DNA of 21,307 bases, taken from NCBI GenBank assembly GCA_964538665.1, contig CAZIEB010000013.1:1-21307 (forward strand), read 5' to 3'. The notes under the pieces were generated by a model that ran no database searches, was not told where the DNA came from, and saw nothing but the letters and a program-made list of their open reading frames with translations. The stretch comes from JAPUDQ01 sp964538665 (lineage in GTDB: Bacteria; Patescibacteriota; Saccharimonadia; Saccharimonadales; Saccharimonadaceae). The translations under genes and the position numbers were made by a program. This document shows positions 13,793-21,270 of this stretch, in pieces (position 1 is the stretch's first letter; every line of letters begins with the position of its first letter).

Positions 13793-13833
13793 ATACTCTA
13801 TAATACTTAATAACCATAAGATATATCAACCTC

Positions 13834-14541
13834 ATGACACGACCTTCTCGACTCACACTGACCAAACTACTTAGAATAATACTACTTGTAGTGATAGTCG
13901 GCATCGGTTCATACCAGTCTCAGCAACTCCGCTATGAGCAGCAGCCAGATGTGGCAGGTACCCGGCAGACCATCAATAGTTCGGACGCAGCAACCGCCCT
14001 GCAACAGATCGAAATCAAAGGTCGTGCCCCTAAGACCGGCTATAGTCGTGAGTTGTTTAGTAGCTCATGGGGAGTCATACAAAACTGTGATGTCCGCAAC
14101 TACGTGCTGGCTCGTGATCTAATGGATATCTCACTTGTGCCTGGTACGTGTCTCGTCGGCTCCGGCACGCTCTATGACCCGTACACATCATCTACAGTGC
14201 TATTCATTCGCGGTCCAGAGACCAGTGATGACGTGCAGATCGATCATGTCGTCTCACTTAGTGACGCGTGGCAAAAAGGCGCTCAGCAGCTCACGCCTCA
14301 AGAACGATACAGTTTTGCAAACGATCCTCTCAATCTACTTGCGGTCCAGGGTGCAGCAAACCAAGCAAAAGGCGACGGCGACGCCGCAACGTGGTTACCA
14401 GCAAACAAACAATACCGTTGTAGCTATGTCGCTCGACAAATTGCTGTCAAGACAAAATATCAGTTGTGGGTGACGCAGTCCGAGTACGACGCTATGGCAA
14501 AGCTGCTACGCGAGTGCCCCAACCAATCACTGCCGCAGTAG
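13834..14541 (+). CDS. Membrane-anchored or secreted HNH endonuclease (DUF1524/GmrSD C-terminal-like)
   Basis: The 235-aa protein has a basic N-terminus and one hydrophobic helix (about 11-26), so the rest lies outside the membrane. The HNH core is VQIDHVVSLSDAW (His138 with Asp137), then RYSFANDPLNLLAV (Asn163, Asp164, Asn167), ANQAKGDGD (Asn176, Lys179) and WLPANKQYRC (about 187-196). These elements and their spacing match secreted HNH nucleases of the DUF1524 type in actinobacteria. Cysteines in pairs (Cys85/Cys106; Cys196/Cys229) could form disulfides outside the cell. A plausible role is degrading external DNA to obtain nucleotides, valuable to an organism with reduced biosynthesis; this is an inference. 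It is convergent with the Nudix gene (1 bp between stops). Confidence 0.9.
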   Translation: MTRPSRLTLTKLLRIILLVVIVGIGSYQSQQLRYEQQPDVAGTRQTINSSDAATALQQIEIKGRAPKTGYSRELFSSSWGVIQNCDVRNYVLARDLMDISLVPGTCLVGSGTLYDPYTSSTVLFIRGPETSDDVQIDHVVSLSDAWQKGAQQLTPQERYSFANDPLNLLAVQGAANQAKGDGDAATWLPANKQYRCSYVARQIAVKTKYQLWVTQSEYDAMAKLLRECPNQSLPQ

Positions 14542-14542
14542 C

Positions 14543-15217
14543 TCACCAGTGTATGTCATGGGACTCGAAAAATATGTCAGAGTAGTTCTCTGTAGCCTCA
14601 ATAGTCTCACGGGTCCCGGGAGACATCTCAGTACTTTTCAGACTTTTGATGTCGGTCCAAAATAACCGACTTGTATCAACTTGTTGACCGGCGATATCAC
14701 CCGAGAATACATGAGCAAGTGTATGTGTCACTAGGGTGCCTTCGATAAACGCCCTGTATTCCATAACACCCTTGTAGTGTACCGACGTGAGTGGATGATC
14801 CAAAAAATAGCTCAACTCTCGGCGCATCGCGTCGGACAATGACTCATCTTCGTAGTGCATTTTGCCGCTTGGAAGTGATAGTTTGTTTATAAATGGCTGT
14901 TTGTATTTTTTCCATAATAAATATTCTCCGCGCGTGTTCATCGCGACAAATACTGTAATGACTTTTGGCTGCCATCTTGGCTCGAAAGTCTCAAGACTCA
15001 CGTGGTCAGCATATCTAAGACCCATTGGGCTCAGACGATATCCGTTATCCAAATTATGCTCAATAAATCCATCTTTTACCAATTGCTTGAGATGATAATT
15101 ATATAAATTGCTATCAACACGGTCTGGTCGAAGATCTCTAAATCGTGCCCATTTTCTCCTAACTAGCTGTCTGAGAATATGTTTCCTGATGTGGTGAAGA
15201 TTGGTTGTGACGTGCAT
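14543..15217 (-). CDS. Winged-helix plus degenerate Nudix domain protein, putative regulator
   Basis: The 224-aa protein has an N-terminal winged-helix-like segment (about 5-72: helix-turn-helix around FRDLRPDRVDSNLYNYHLKQLVKDGFIEH, then a GYRLSPMGLRYA wing). A Nudix fold follows (about 85-215). The Nudix box is incomplete: GKMHYEDESLSDAMRRELSYFL (118-139) keeps Gly118, Glu125, Arg133 and Glu134. It has one extra residue between G and E, and Tyr-Phe where the metal-binding Glu-Glu should be. It may therefore bind a nucleotide-type ligand rather than hydrolyse it, as with Nudix-fold transcription regulators. NrtR has the opposite domain order. A TATAGA lies 8 nt before ATG on the minus strand. 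Target genes are not visible. Confidence 0.82.
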   Translation of the reverse strand: MHVTTNLHHIRKHILRQLVRRKWARFRDLRPDRVDSNLYNYHLKQLVKDGFIEHNLDNGYRLSPMGLRYADHVSLETFEPRWQPKVITVFVAMNTRGEYLLWKKYKQPFINKLSLPSGKMHYEDESLSDAMRRELSYFLDHPLTSVHYKGVMEYRAFIEGTLVTHTLAHVFSGDIAGQQVDTSRLFWTDIKSLKSTEMSPGTRETIEATENYSDIFFESHDIHW

Positions 15218-15331
15218 AATACAGTTCTATAGCACAAATATATTTGAGTCAAATCACACTCACTATATATTGCCCTACTATTTACTTATACTACGTATGT
15301 AATCAGTTAATACAACCTACAAGGAAAATAT

Positions 15332-16021
15332 ATGAGCGAACAAAATCGTCCGCATAGTGCTGAGTTTGACCAATATATGGAACAGAAAACCACCTATGAA
15401 AAAGCAGCTGGAATCACCAATTTGGCTCTTTGCCTGGGCGGAGTAGCTATGAAATTTGCGTCTGTTGAGAGAGTGCCAAGATATACTCCAGAAACCCGTG
15501 AAAATGATGCCGAGCACAGTTATATGCTTGCGCTTGTTGCAGCCGAGATAGCCGACCAATACTTCCCCGAGCTTGATAGTGGTCTCGTCGGGAAATTCGC
15601 TATCGTTCATGACCTGTTAGAGTTAGAAACCGGTGATGTGGCGACGTTTGGTATCAGTGACAGTGATCTCGCAGCCAAGCACCAGGCTGAGTCGTCCGCA
15701 AAAGATCGTCTTTTGAAGCGCCTTCCACGTAGTACGGGACTACTTCTGGAGACATATGAGCAGCAAGATGTGCCCGAAGCGCGATTTGTGAGATTTATCG
15801 ACAAGCTATTGCCCTTGGTCGTGGACATACTAGGCCCCGGTTCGCAAGTCATGCACCAGGATTACAATACGCACACAAAGGAACAACTTATCGCAACCGA
15901 GCGAAAGATGGCCGAACGATTTGCGCGTATGTTTCCCGATCCTGAATTATCAGCTTTACACATTGCGCGAAACTCACTGGCAAATATCTTCTCGACATTA
16001 TTTATCGAATCTAAAGCATAA
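15332..16021 (+). CDS. HD-domain phosphohydrolase (YfbR/5'-nucleotidase-like)
   Basis: The 229-aa soluble protein has HD-domain metal ligands in order: His62 in ENDAEHSYMLALV, His93-Asp94 in FAIVHDLLELETGD, and a later Asp in VRFIDKLLPLV (about 177). The HDLLE(x)xxGD pattern resembles YfbR-type 5'-deoxynucleotidases and HDDC2-like enzymes, which remove phosphate from (deoxy)nucleoside monophosphates. Substrate is not certain. An AAGGAA site precedes ATG by about 8 nt and a TATACT lies about 40 nt upstream, so this gene has a real leader, unlike most neighbours. It is divergent from the Nudix-regulator gene with 114 bp between, which makes it a candidate target of that regulator. Confidence 0.87.
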   Translation: MSEQNRPHSAEFDQYMEQKTTYEKAAGITNLALCLGGVAMKFASVERVPRYTPETRENDAEHSYMLALVAAEIADQYFPELDSGLVGKFAIVHDLLELETGDVATFGISDSDLAAKHQAESSAKDRLLKRLPRSTGLLLETYEQQDVPEARFVRFIDKLLPLVVDILGPGSQVMHQDYNTHTKEQLIATERKMAERFARMFPDPELSALHIARNSLANIFSTLFIESKA

Positions 16022-16117
16022 ACTAATGCCAAAATCGAGATAGCTAATAGAATCTTTTTGTACGATATATTCTCGAGTATTTCAATAGGATATTGGATCC
16101 ATGATAGAATGGTAATA

Positions 16118-17293
16118 ATGAAAATTGCAATGATGGTACGTGGGTTTTTGCCCACACCAGTGGCAAATGATGTTGCGTATTCACCTGCAACAGTGGCGAA
16201 AAGCCTCGCAGAAGGGCTAGAGTCGCTAGGACATGAGATTACTTTTTATGGACCTGAGGGGACAGACCTAAAGGTTTCGCACATCGAAAACTGTTCACTG
16301 CGACCAACCATAGCAACACAGCAGGAATTTGATGATTTTGTCTGTTCATCGGATTTATTTCTGACGTATCTGCCCTCGCTCTATGACACAAAGATGGCCC
16401 GCGAAATTCTGATGAGAGCAGACAACGGCGAGTTTGATTGTGTAGTATTTCATTATTTTGAATCAGTCCTGCCGCTAGCACAGCTCTTCCCAAAGGTGCC
16501 AATTGTCTATATCTTACATGACTTTATTGACGAAACACGCAGGACAATGATTGAATCACATGCCTCGAAAAACCAACATTTCATTTCGATATCAAACAGT
16601 CAAAGACGTGATGCGCCGCACTTAAACTATGTCGCCACTATTTATAATGGTATCGATACCGAGCATTTCGAATGCGAAGATGAAGCAGAAGACTATTTAT
16701 TTTATTCTGGCAGAATTACTCCAGCTAAAGGAGTGAAAGAAGCTGTCCAAGTTGCATTGCAGAGTGATCAACGCCTACTGATTGCTGGTTCATTATCGAA
16801 AAACGATTACTGGTATTTTGAAGAGCATATCAAGCCCTTTTTGAATGATAAAATTCTTTTTCTTGGCATGCTCGACAAAGAACAATTGGTAAAATATTAC
16901 AAGAAAGCCTCAGCTCTATTGATGCCCCTGCAGTGGCAAGAACCGTTTGGTCTATCGATGGCAGAAGCGAACGCCTGCGGAACACCGATTATTGCTTTTC
17001 GTCGAGGATCAGTGCCTGAAGTCATCGAGGATGGCAAAAATGGTTTTATCGTCGATAACAGCGCCGAGATGATAATGGCCGTTAAAAAAATCCCCGATAT
17101 AAAAAGATCTGCCTGTCGCAATCATGTAATGAAGAATTTTACTGAAGACCAAATGGTTAAAAACTATGCAGATGCTCTTGATAAAATCGTAAATACTAAA
17201 AAGTCAGCACGCAAAACAAATGGTAAGAAATTCAAACAACGGGTAAAGCGAATTTCAGATAAAATCACATCAAAAAAATCAATTCGTAAATAA
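16118..17293 (+). CDS. GT4-family glycosyltransferase with a basic C-terminal tail
   Basis: The 391-aa protein has the GT-B fold order of group 1 (GT4) enzymes. The N-terminal domain begins MKIAMMVRGFLPTPVANDVAYSPATVAKSLAEGL, and the linker reads ISNSQRRDAPHLNYVATIYNGID. The nucleotide-sugar domain follows, with LFYSGRITPAKGVKEAV and the EPFGLSMAEANACGTPIIA motif (E-x7-E) that binds the donor sugar nucleotide. Acceptor and sugar are unknown; surface glycan or glycolipid synthesis is usual. The last 35 or so residues are almost all Lys/Arg (KKSARKTNGKKFKQRVKRISDK...), which suggests electrostatic contact with the membrane or nucleic acid. ATG 16118 is chosen over 16058: an extended -10 (TGATAGAAT, 16102-16110) lies 7 nt before it and homology begins there. 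It is convergent with typA (4 bp gap). Confidence 0.92.
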   Translation: MKIAMMVRGFLPTPVANDVAYSPATVAKSLAEGLESLGHEITFYGPEGTDLKVSHIENCSLRPTIATQQEFDDFVCSSDLFLTYLPSLYDTKMAREILMRADNGEFDCVVFHYFESVLPLAQLFPKVPIVYILHDFIDETRRTMIESHASKNQHFISISNSQRRDAPHLNYVATIYNGIDTEHFECEDEAEDYLFYSGRITPAKGVKEAVQVALQSDQRLLIAGSLSKNDYWYFEEHIKPFLNDKILFLGMLDKEQLVKYYKKASALLMPLQWQEPFGLSMAEANACGTPIIAFRRGSVPEVIEDGKNGFIVDNSAEMIMAVKKIPDIKRSACRNHVMKNFTEDQMVKNYADALDKIVNTKKSARKTNGKKFKQRVKRISDKITSKKSIRK

Positions 17294-17297
17294 TATA

Positions 17298-19121
17298 CTA
17301 GCCGTGTTTAGCAGCTCGTTTGCGCTCGTTTGGGTCGAGGTAGCGTTTGCGAAGTCGCAGGCTTTTTGGCGTTACTTCGAGCAATTCATCGTCTTCGATA
17401 AAATCAATACATTGCTCAAGACTCATGACGGTATGGGGTGTGAGTTGCACGGTGCCATCGGATGACTTGCTTCGCATGTTGGTCAGTTGTTTTGCCTTAC
17501 ATACATTTATCTCTAAATCGTCTTGACGATTGTACAGACCAACAATCATACCAGCATAGACTTCGACAGTCGGCCCTACGAACAGCTCTCCTCGGCTTTC
17601 GGCATTCTGTAGCGCATACGGTGTGGTGGTACCTGGCTCGTAGGCGATAAGCACTCCATTGCGAGTACGTGGAATAGTCCCCTCAACCGGCTGATAGCCT
17701 CGCGGGAGACTGTGCATAATAATCGTGCCTTTGGTTTCTGTCAGTAACGTGTTTCGTAGCCCAATCAAGGCCCGAGTCGTGATAACAAATTCCATTCTGG
17801 TCGCACCCGCGCTCGTTTGCTCTTGCTTGAGCAGCTCTGCCCGTCGCGCACCGAGTAGCTGATTGACCACCCCGACGAATTCAGGTGCCACTTCTATAAA
17901 CAAATCTTCGATTGGTTCTTTGACGATACCATCTTCTGTAATTGTGACGACTTGTGGTCGTCCTACCTCAAATTCATACCCTTCTCGCCGCATCGCTTCG
18001 ATCAATACACTTAGGTGCAGCTCACCTCGACCAGACACAACAAACCCAACGCCTTCATCACGAACGTGTAGTGCAACATTTGTCTCCAGTTCACGCTGCA
18101 GGCGATCGCCTATTTGTCGTCCTGTCGTAAACTCACCTTCTCGACCTTTCATAGGACTGGTATTCGGACCAAGATACATGCTGATTGTCGGGGCTTCGAT
18201 TTCTATCGTCGGGAGTTGTTCCGGTACAGACTTATCGGCAATAGTATCACCAATATGCGCTTCTGCTATGCCGGTCAATGCCACGATATCACCCGTAGAT
18301 ACGGTCTCGACTTCTTCTCGTTGTAGACCGCGATTTACAAACACCGTCTCAACTTTCGAAGATGTGATAGTACCGTCTCTTTTTATAAGCGCAACCGGTA
18401 GACCTTTGGTGACACGTCCTCGCTGCACACGGCCTATAGCGTACTTACCCAAAAATGAATCATACTGCAGCGCCGTAATAAGCATCTGAAATGCCCCGTC
18501 GCGAACCGCCGGAGCCGGGATATGCGTACGAACCGCCTCCAGAATTGGGGTCAGTCCTGCAGTCGAGCTCGCGTCTTGAGGCATAGAATCCCATGACTTT
18601 CCGTCGCGACCTACCGCATAATAGACCGGGTAATGAAGTTGTGATTCATCTGTAGCTAGCTCCAAAAACAAATCAGCAAGCTCATCTTCAACTTCCTCGA
18701 CGCGCTGCGCAGGCTTATCGATTTTATTTATTATCACCACTGGCTTGAGTCCGAGCTCGAGCGCTTTTGACAGCACAAACTTTGTTTGTGGCATCGGCCC
18801 CTCTTGAGCATCGACAATGAGTAGTACCCCATCGGCCATATTGAGCGTGCGCTCGACTTCTCCGGAAAAATCAGCGTGTCCAGGGGTGTCAATAATATTT
18901 ATCTTAAGATCATCCCAATAAATGGTGGTCTGTTTGGCAGTAATAGTTATGCCGCGCTCACGCTCTTGATCGCCGCTATCCATGATGAGGTCTTGACTCA
19001 TTTCGGCTTGGTTATCTCGGAATGTATTTGACTGTTTGAGCAGACCATCGACAAGTGTAGTTTTGCCATGGTCGACGTGCGCAATAATTGCAATGTTTCG
19101 GATATTCTTGGTATCAATCAT
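17298..19121 (-). CDS. typA: Translational GTPase TypA/BipA
   Basis: This full-length 607-aa ribosome-binding GTPase is involved in ribosome assembly and stress adaptation. The G domain starts IRNIAIIAHVDHGKTTLVD (G1 AHVDHGKTT, residues 14-22), with RGITI (G2), DTPGHADF (G3) and NKID (G4). It is followed by the EF-G-like domains II, III and V and the TypA-specific C-terminal domain (SDGTVQLTPHTVMSLEQCIDFI). Its leader is odd. A GGAGGAG sits about 20 nt before ATG, and a small hairpin, GCCC-GATA-GGGC (19141-19130), lies between it and the start. A TATGAT about 39 nt upstream is the likely -10. It follows the permease gene by 64 nt on the same strand. Confidence 0.97.
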   Translation of the reverse strand: MIDTKNIRNIAIIAHVDHGKTTLVDGLLKQSNTFRDNQAEMSQDLIMDSGDQERERGITITAKQTTIYWDDLKINIIDTPGHADFSGEVERTLNMADGVLLIVDAQEGPMPQTKFVLSKALELGLKPVVIINKIDKPAQRVEEVEDELADLFLELATDESQLHYPVYYAVGRDGKSWDSMPQDASSTAGLTPILEAVRTHIPAPAVRDGAFQMLITALQYDSFLGKYAIGRVQRGRVTKGLPVALIKRDGTITSSKVETVFVNRGLQREEVETVSTGDIVALTGIAEAHIGDTIADKSVPEQLPTIEIEAPTISMYLGPNTSPMKGREGEFTTGRQIGDRLQRELETNVALHVRDEGVGFVVSGRGELHLSVLIEAMRREGYEFEVGRPQVVTITEDGIVKEPIEDLFIEVAPEFVGVVNQLLGARRAELLKQEQTSAGATRMEFVITTRALIGLRNTLLTETKGTIIMHSLPRGYQPVEGTIPRTRNGVLIAYEPGTTTPYALQNAESRGELFVGPTVEVYAGMIVGLYNRQDDLEINVCKAKQLTNMRSKSSDGTVQLTPHTVMSLEQCIDFIEDDELLEVTPKSLRLRKRYLDPNERKRAAKHG

Positions 19122-19129
19122 AAAAATAT

Positions 19130-19141
19130 GCCCTATCGGGC
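19130..19141 (-). promoter_or_regulatory. Hairpin between Shine-Dalgarno and start codon of typA
   Basis: On the minus strand GCCC pairs with GGGC around a GATA tetraloop, then ATATTTTT and the ATG follow. The upstream GGAGGAG is too far for normal initiation (about 20 nt), but folding the hairpin would bring it to about 8 nt. The stem plus T5 could alternatively act as a weak terminator or attenuator. Confidence 0.45.
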
Positions 19142-19185
19142 TCCTCCTCTATCGTATCATACATATACTACTTATTGAATGGTGT

Positions 19186-20772
19186 TCATCCCAAGAAATT
19201 TAGGAGCACTATAACCCCTATGACGGAAGAGAGCAGATAAAGACCAACTGCCGGTAAAGTGTGTCGAATAATACGATATTCTTGGTGATGCAGGCCCGCG
19301 ACTGCTGATGCGGCAACAACATTGTGAATCGCAATCATATTGCCGGCATTTGCACCCGAGAGCTGCTGCGCCATTGCGACATCCACCGGTATACCGAGCT
19401 GCGAGGCAACGCTGGCTTGTACGGGCGACATGGTGAGTGTCGATACCGTGGTACTACCCATGATGAACGATGTAATTGTACCGACGAGCGGTGACAACGC
19501 TATCCATAACGGAGCAAAATTTGCAGCAAACAAATATGCGATATAATTTGGCATCGAGACCAGACCGGCTTCGTTGATACCAGAATTGACAAATATCTGC
19601 ACCATTATGAGCGTAGGCACGAGCGCCAAGGCCGTAAGTAAAACCTTCGAAGAAGCGTGCCAAAGTGTTATACTGATTTTTTTTGGATGCAGTCTATACA
19701 TCGCAATTACCACAACAGCAGCGAGCGCAAGCACAGTACCCGGAGAAAGTAATATACTCCACGTTGAAGTTATCTGGTCAACGCCCAGTATATTTTGCCA
19801 CCCAAGATTACCAGCCTGTTCTAGCATCGTACGCACCGATGGAATGATACGTTGGATTACCAACAGCGCGATAATTACGATATAGGGTAACCACGCGACC
19901 ACGAGACTCGATTTGATAGACGGCTGACTCGTGTCGATAGTTGCATTATCCTCATGATGCCGCCAGATTGCAGCCGGTGTGCCTATATTGAAATGTGCGG
20001 TCACAAGGGCAACCGACATTGCGACTAGTCCACTCACTATCGAGGTGAATTCAACTCCAATTGTTCGTGCGCTGACAAGTGCCACGACAACATATACCGC
20101 GCCTATCATGAGCGCCCATGGTGCGATTTCCAATATATCTTTGAGGCGCTGACTTTTTCGTCCAAACCACACGACAAGTATTGCAACCAGTACGAGCGGT
20201 AGCAACAATGCAAATAGGCTATCGATAATTGTGACATACTCGCCCACGCGAGACGGATTTGCAGCCGGTACATTCTCTAGCCCCACCAGCAGCGGTGTAC
20301 CTATAGCGCCAAATGATGTCGGTACGGAATCACCCACCAATGCAACAACCACCGCGAGCATTGGCCGAAATCCTAGTGTCAGCAAAAGTGGGATTGCTAT
20401 TGCTGCTGGCGTGCCAAAACCAGCAATTCCTTCTAGCATTGCAACAAATCCAAACGCTACAATAACAGTCTGAACTCTCATGTCCTCGCTGATGCGCATA
20501 AAGCCGTGCTTGATTCGCTCAACTGCTCCGCTCGATTGCATCGCGTATAGGAAAAGCAGCGCCCCAAATAGTATCCATAGTATTGTGACAGCCCGGTGAA
20601 TCCCTTGAAGCGCAGATGCGGCGATCGTAATGCTGTTCATCTCCCATACCATCGATCCGAGCAAACCAACGCTTAGCGCAGAGATGACCATTGCATATCG
20701 AGCCTGCATACGCAGAATCACTATCAACAGTAGTGGGATGACAATAGCAGAAAAAGCCGCGAGTAAAAGCAT
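19186..20772 (-). CDS. LctP-family L-lactate (2-hydroxy acid) permease
   Basis: The 528-aa protein has about 12-13 hydrophobic helices and the hallmark segments of the lactate permease family. These are FVAMLEGIAGFGTPAAIAIPLLLTLGF, GDSVPTSFGAIGTPL, a C-terminal LSPLVGTITSFIMGSTTVS, and QLSGANAGNMIAIHNVVAASAVAGL. The family is normally a proton-coupled lactate or glycolate carrier. In a fermentative organism it could run outward to excrete lactate (inference). The start is set at ATG 20772: a minus-strand TAGAAT (20786-20781) lies 8 nt upstream, so transcription would start after the alternative in-frame GTG (20778). Its transcript may run into typA, as I see no strong terminator between them. 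Confidence 0.94.
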   Translation of the reverse strand: MLLLAAFSAIVIPLLLIVILRMQARYAMVISALSVGLLGSMVWEMNSITIAASALQGIHRAVTILWILFGALLFLYAMQSSGAVERIKHGFMRISEDMRVQTVIVAFGFVAMLEGIAGFGTPAAIAIPLLLTLGFRPMLAVVVALVGDSVPTSFGAIGTPLLVGLENVPAANPSRVGEYVTIIDSLFALLLPLVLVAILVVWFGRKSQRLKDILEIAPWALMIGAVYVVVALVSARTIGVEFTSIVSGLVAMSVALVTAHFNIGTPAAIWRHHEDNATIDTSQPSIKSSLVVAWLPYIVIIALLVIQRIIPSVRTMLEQAGNLGWQNILGVDQITSTWSILLSPGTVLALAAVVVIAMYRLHPKKISITLWHASSKVLLTALALVPTLIMVQIFVNSGINEAGLVSMPNYIAYLFAANFAPLWIALSPLVGTITSFIMGSTTVSTLTMSPVQASVASQLGIPVDVAMAQQLSGANAGNMIAIHNVVAASAVAGLHHQEYRIIRHTLPAVGLYLLSSVIGVIVLLNFLG

Positions 20773-20846
20773 ATACACTTATTCTACAGTTGATATGCGC
20801 CTGAGGCTATGTGACTTTTGACTCAACGAACTGTACGGGCCTTCAA

Positions 20847-20875
20847 TTGCATCGATATTTGCATAATGGTAGGAT
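20847..20875 (+). promoter_or_regulatory. Promoter in the gap before tRNA-Leu
   Basis: TTGCAT (20847-20852), a 17-nt spacer and TAGGAT (20870-20875) predict a start near 20882. No coding frame follows; the next gene is tRNA-Leu 250 nt downstream with its own -10 box. This supports a separate small RNA or a long precursor. Confidence 0.6.
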
Positions 20876-20881
20876 ATAAAG

Positions 20882-21065
20882 CGTATCGAGCAGATGTGGC
20901 AGCTGCGTGAAACGCACATTAACCGTAAACGCGCGGCTACTGATTCGGCAACTGTGCGATAAACGTCCGTGATGACCGTAAACTATTATGTACCTTAGAC
21001 AGTAGTGTACGGACGTGGCGGGTCACAGCGAAGCAGTGCCAGAAAAATAGTAGAACGCCTTCTAC
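20882..21065 (+). ncRNA. Candidate structured small RNA upstream of tRNA-Leu
   Basis: The 350-nt gap between the permease and tRNA-Leu has no supportable protein. It contains several stems. One is TGCGT/ACGCA (20904-20908 with 20912-20916). A nested pair comprises ACGTCCGT/ACGGACGT (20963-20970 with 21009-21016) enclosing ACTATT/AGTAGT (20982-20987 with 21001-21006). A final hairpin, GTAGAA/TTCTAC (21050-21055 with 21060-21065), is followed by a short T stretch. A promoter of consensus spacing lies just upstream. I could not match it to RNase P RNA, SRP RNA, tmRNA or 6S RNA by eye. Ends are estimates. Confidence 0.4.
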
Positions 21066-21112
21066 CAATTTCTGCCGTGTACGCAAGCTATCGTCTGTAA
21101 TCAACACAAATC

Positions 21113-21118
21113 TATAAT
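21113..21118 (+). promoter_or_regulatory. -10 box TATAAT of tRNA-Leu
   Basis: A perfect TATAAT ends 15 nt before the mature tRNA 5' end, predicting a leader of about 9 nt. No good -35 is seen. Confidence 0.65.
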
Positions 21119-21133
21119 TAAAAACTATCACAT

Positions 21134-21220
21134 GCGGATGTGGCGGAATTGGTAGACGCGCTAGCTTCAGGTGCTAGTGTCCTTCGGGACGTGGAGGTTC
21201 AAGTCCTCTCATCCGCACCA
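21134..21220 (+). tRNA. tRNA-Leu (anticodon CAG), CCA encoded
   Basis: An 87-nt class II tRNA. The acceptor GCGGATG pairs with CATCCGC. The D arm contains GGAATTGGTAGACGC. The anticodon stem CTAGC/GCTAG has loop TTCAGGT (CAG). A long variable arm (TGTCCTTCGGGACG) contains its own stem. The T arm is GGAGG/CCTCT-like with TTCAAGT. Genome-encoded CCA follows the discriminator A. Confidence 0.97.
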
Positions 21221-21270
21221 AATCGGAACTAAAACGGAAATTGTCGCCCTGTGGGGCGATTTTTTCTAGG
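21221..21270 (+). repeat. tRNA-Leu 3' flank repeated in inverted orientation at 1-50
   Basis: This 50-nt block aligns without gaps, about 40 of 50 identical by eye, to the reverse complement of 1-50. It starts right after the tRNA CCA and includes the terminator and the trailing CTAGG. The partner starts right after the CCACCA that ends the left inverted repeat of the cassette. Confidence 0.8.
21244..21265 (+). terminator. Rho-independent terminator of tRNA-Leu
   Basis: TCGCCC (21244-21249) pairs with GGGCGA (21254-21259) around a TGTG loop, followed by six T, 23 nt after the tRNA CCA. Confidence 0.93.

Noticed and set aside
17863..18489. 208-codon plus-strand frame inside typA
   Set aside because: Antisense shadow of a fully conserved TypA coding region.
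20937..21131. 64-codon minus-strand frame before tRNA-Leu
   Set aside because: No ribosome site, no promoter in that orientation and no family resemblance; the region is better explained by RNA structure.
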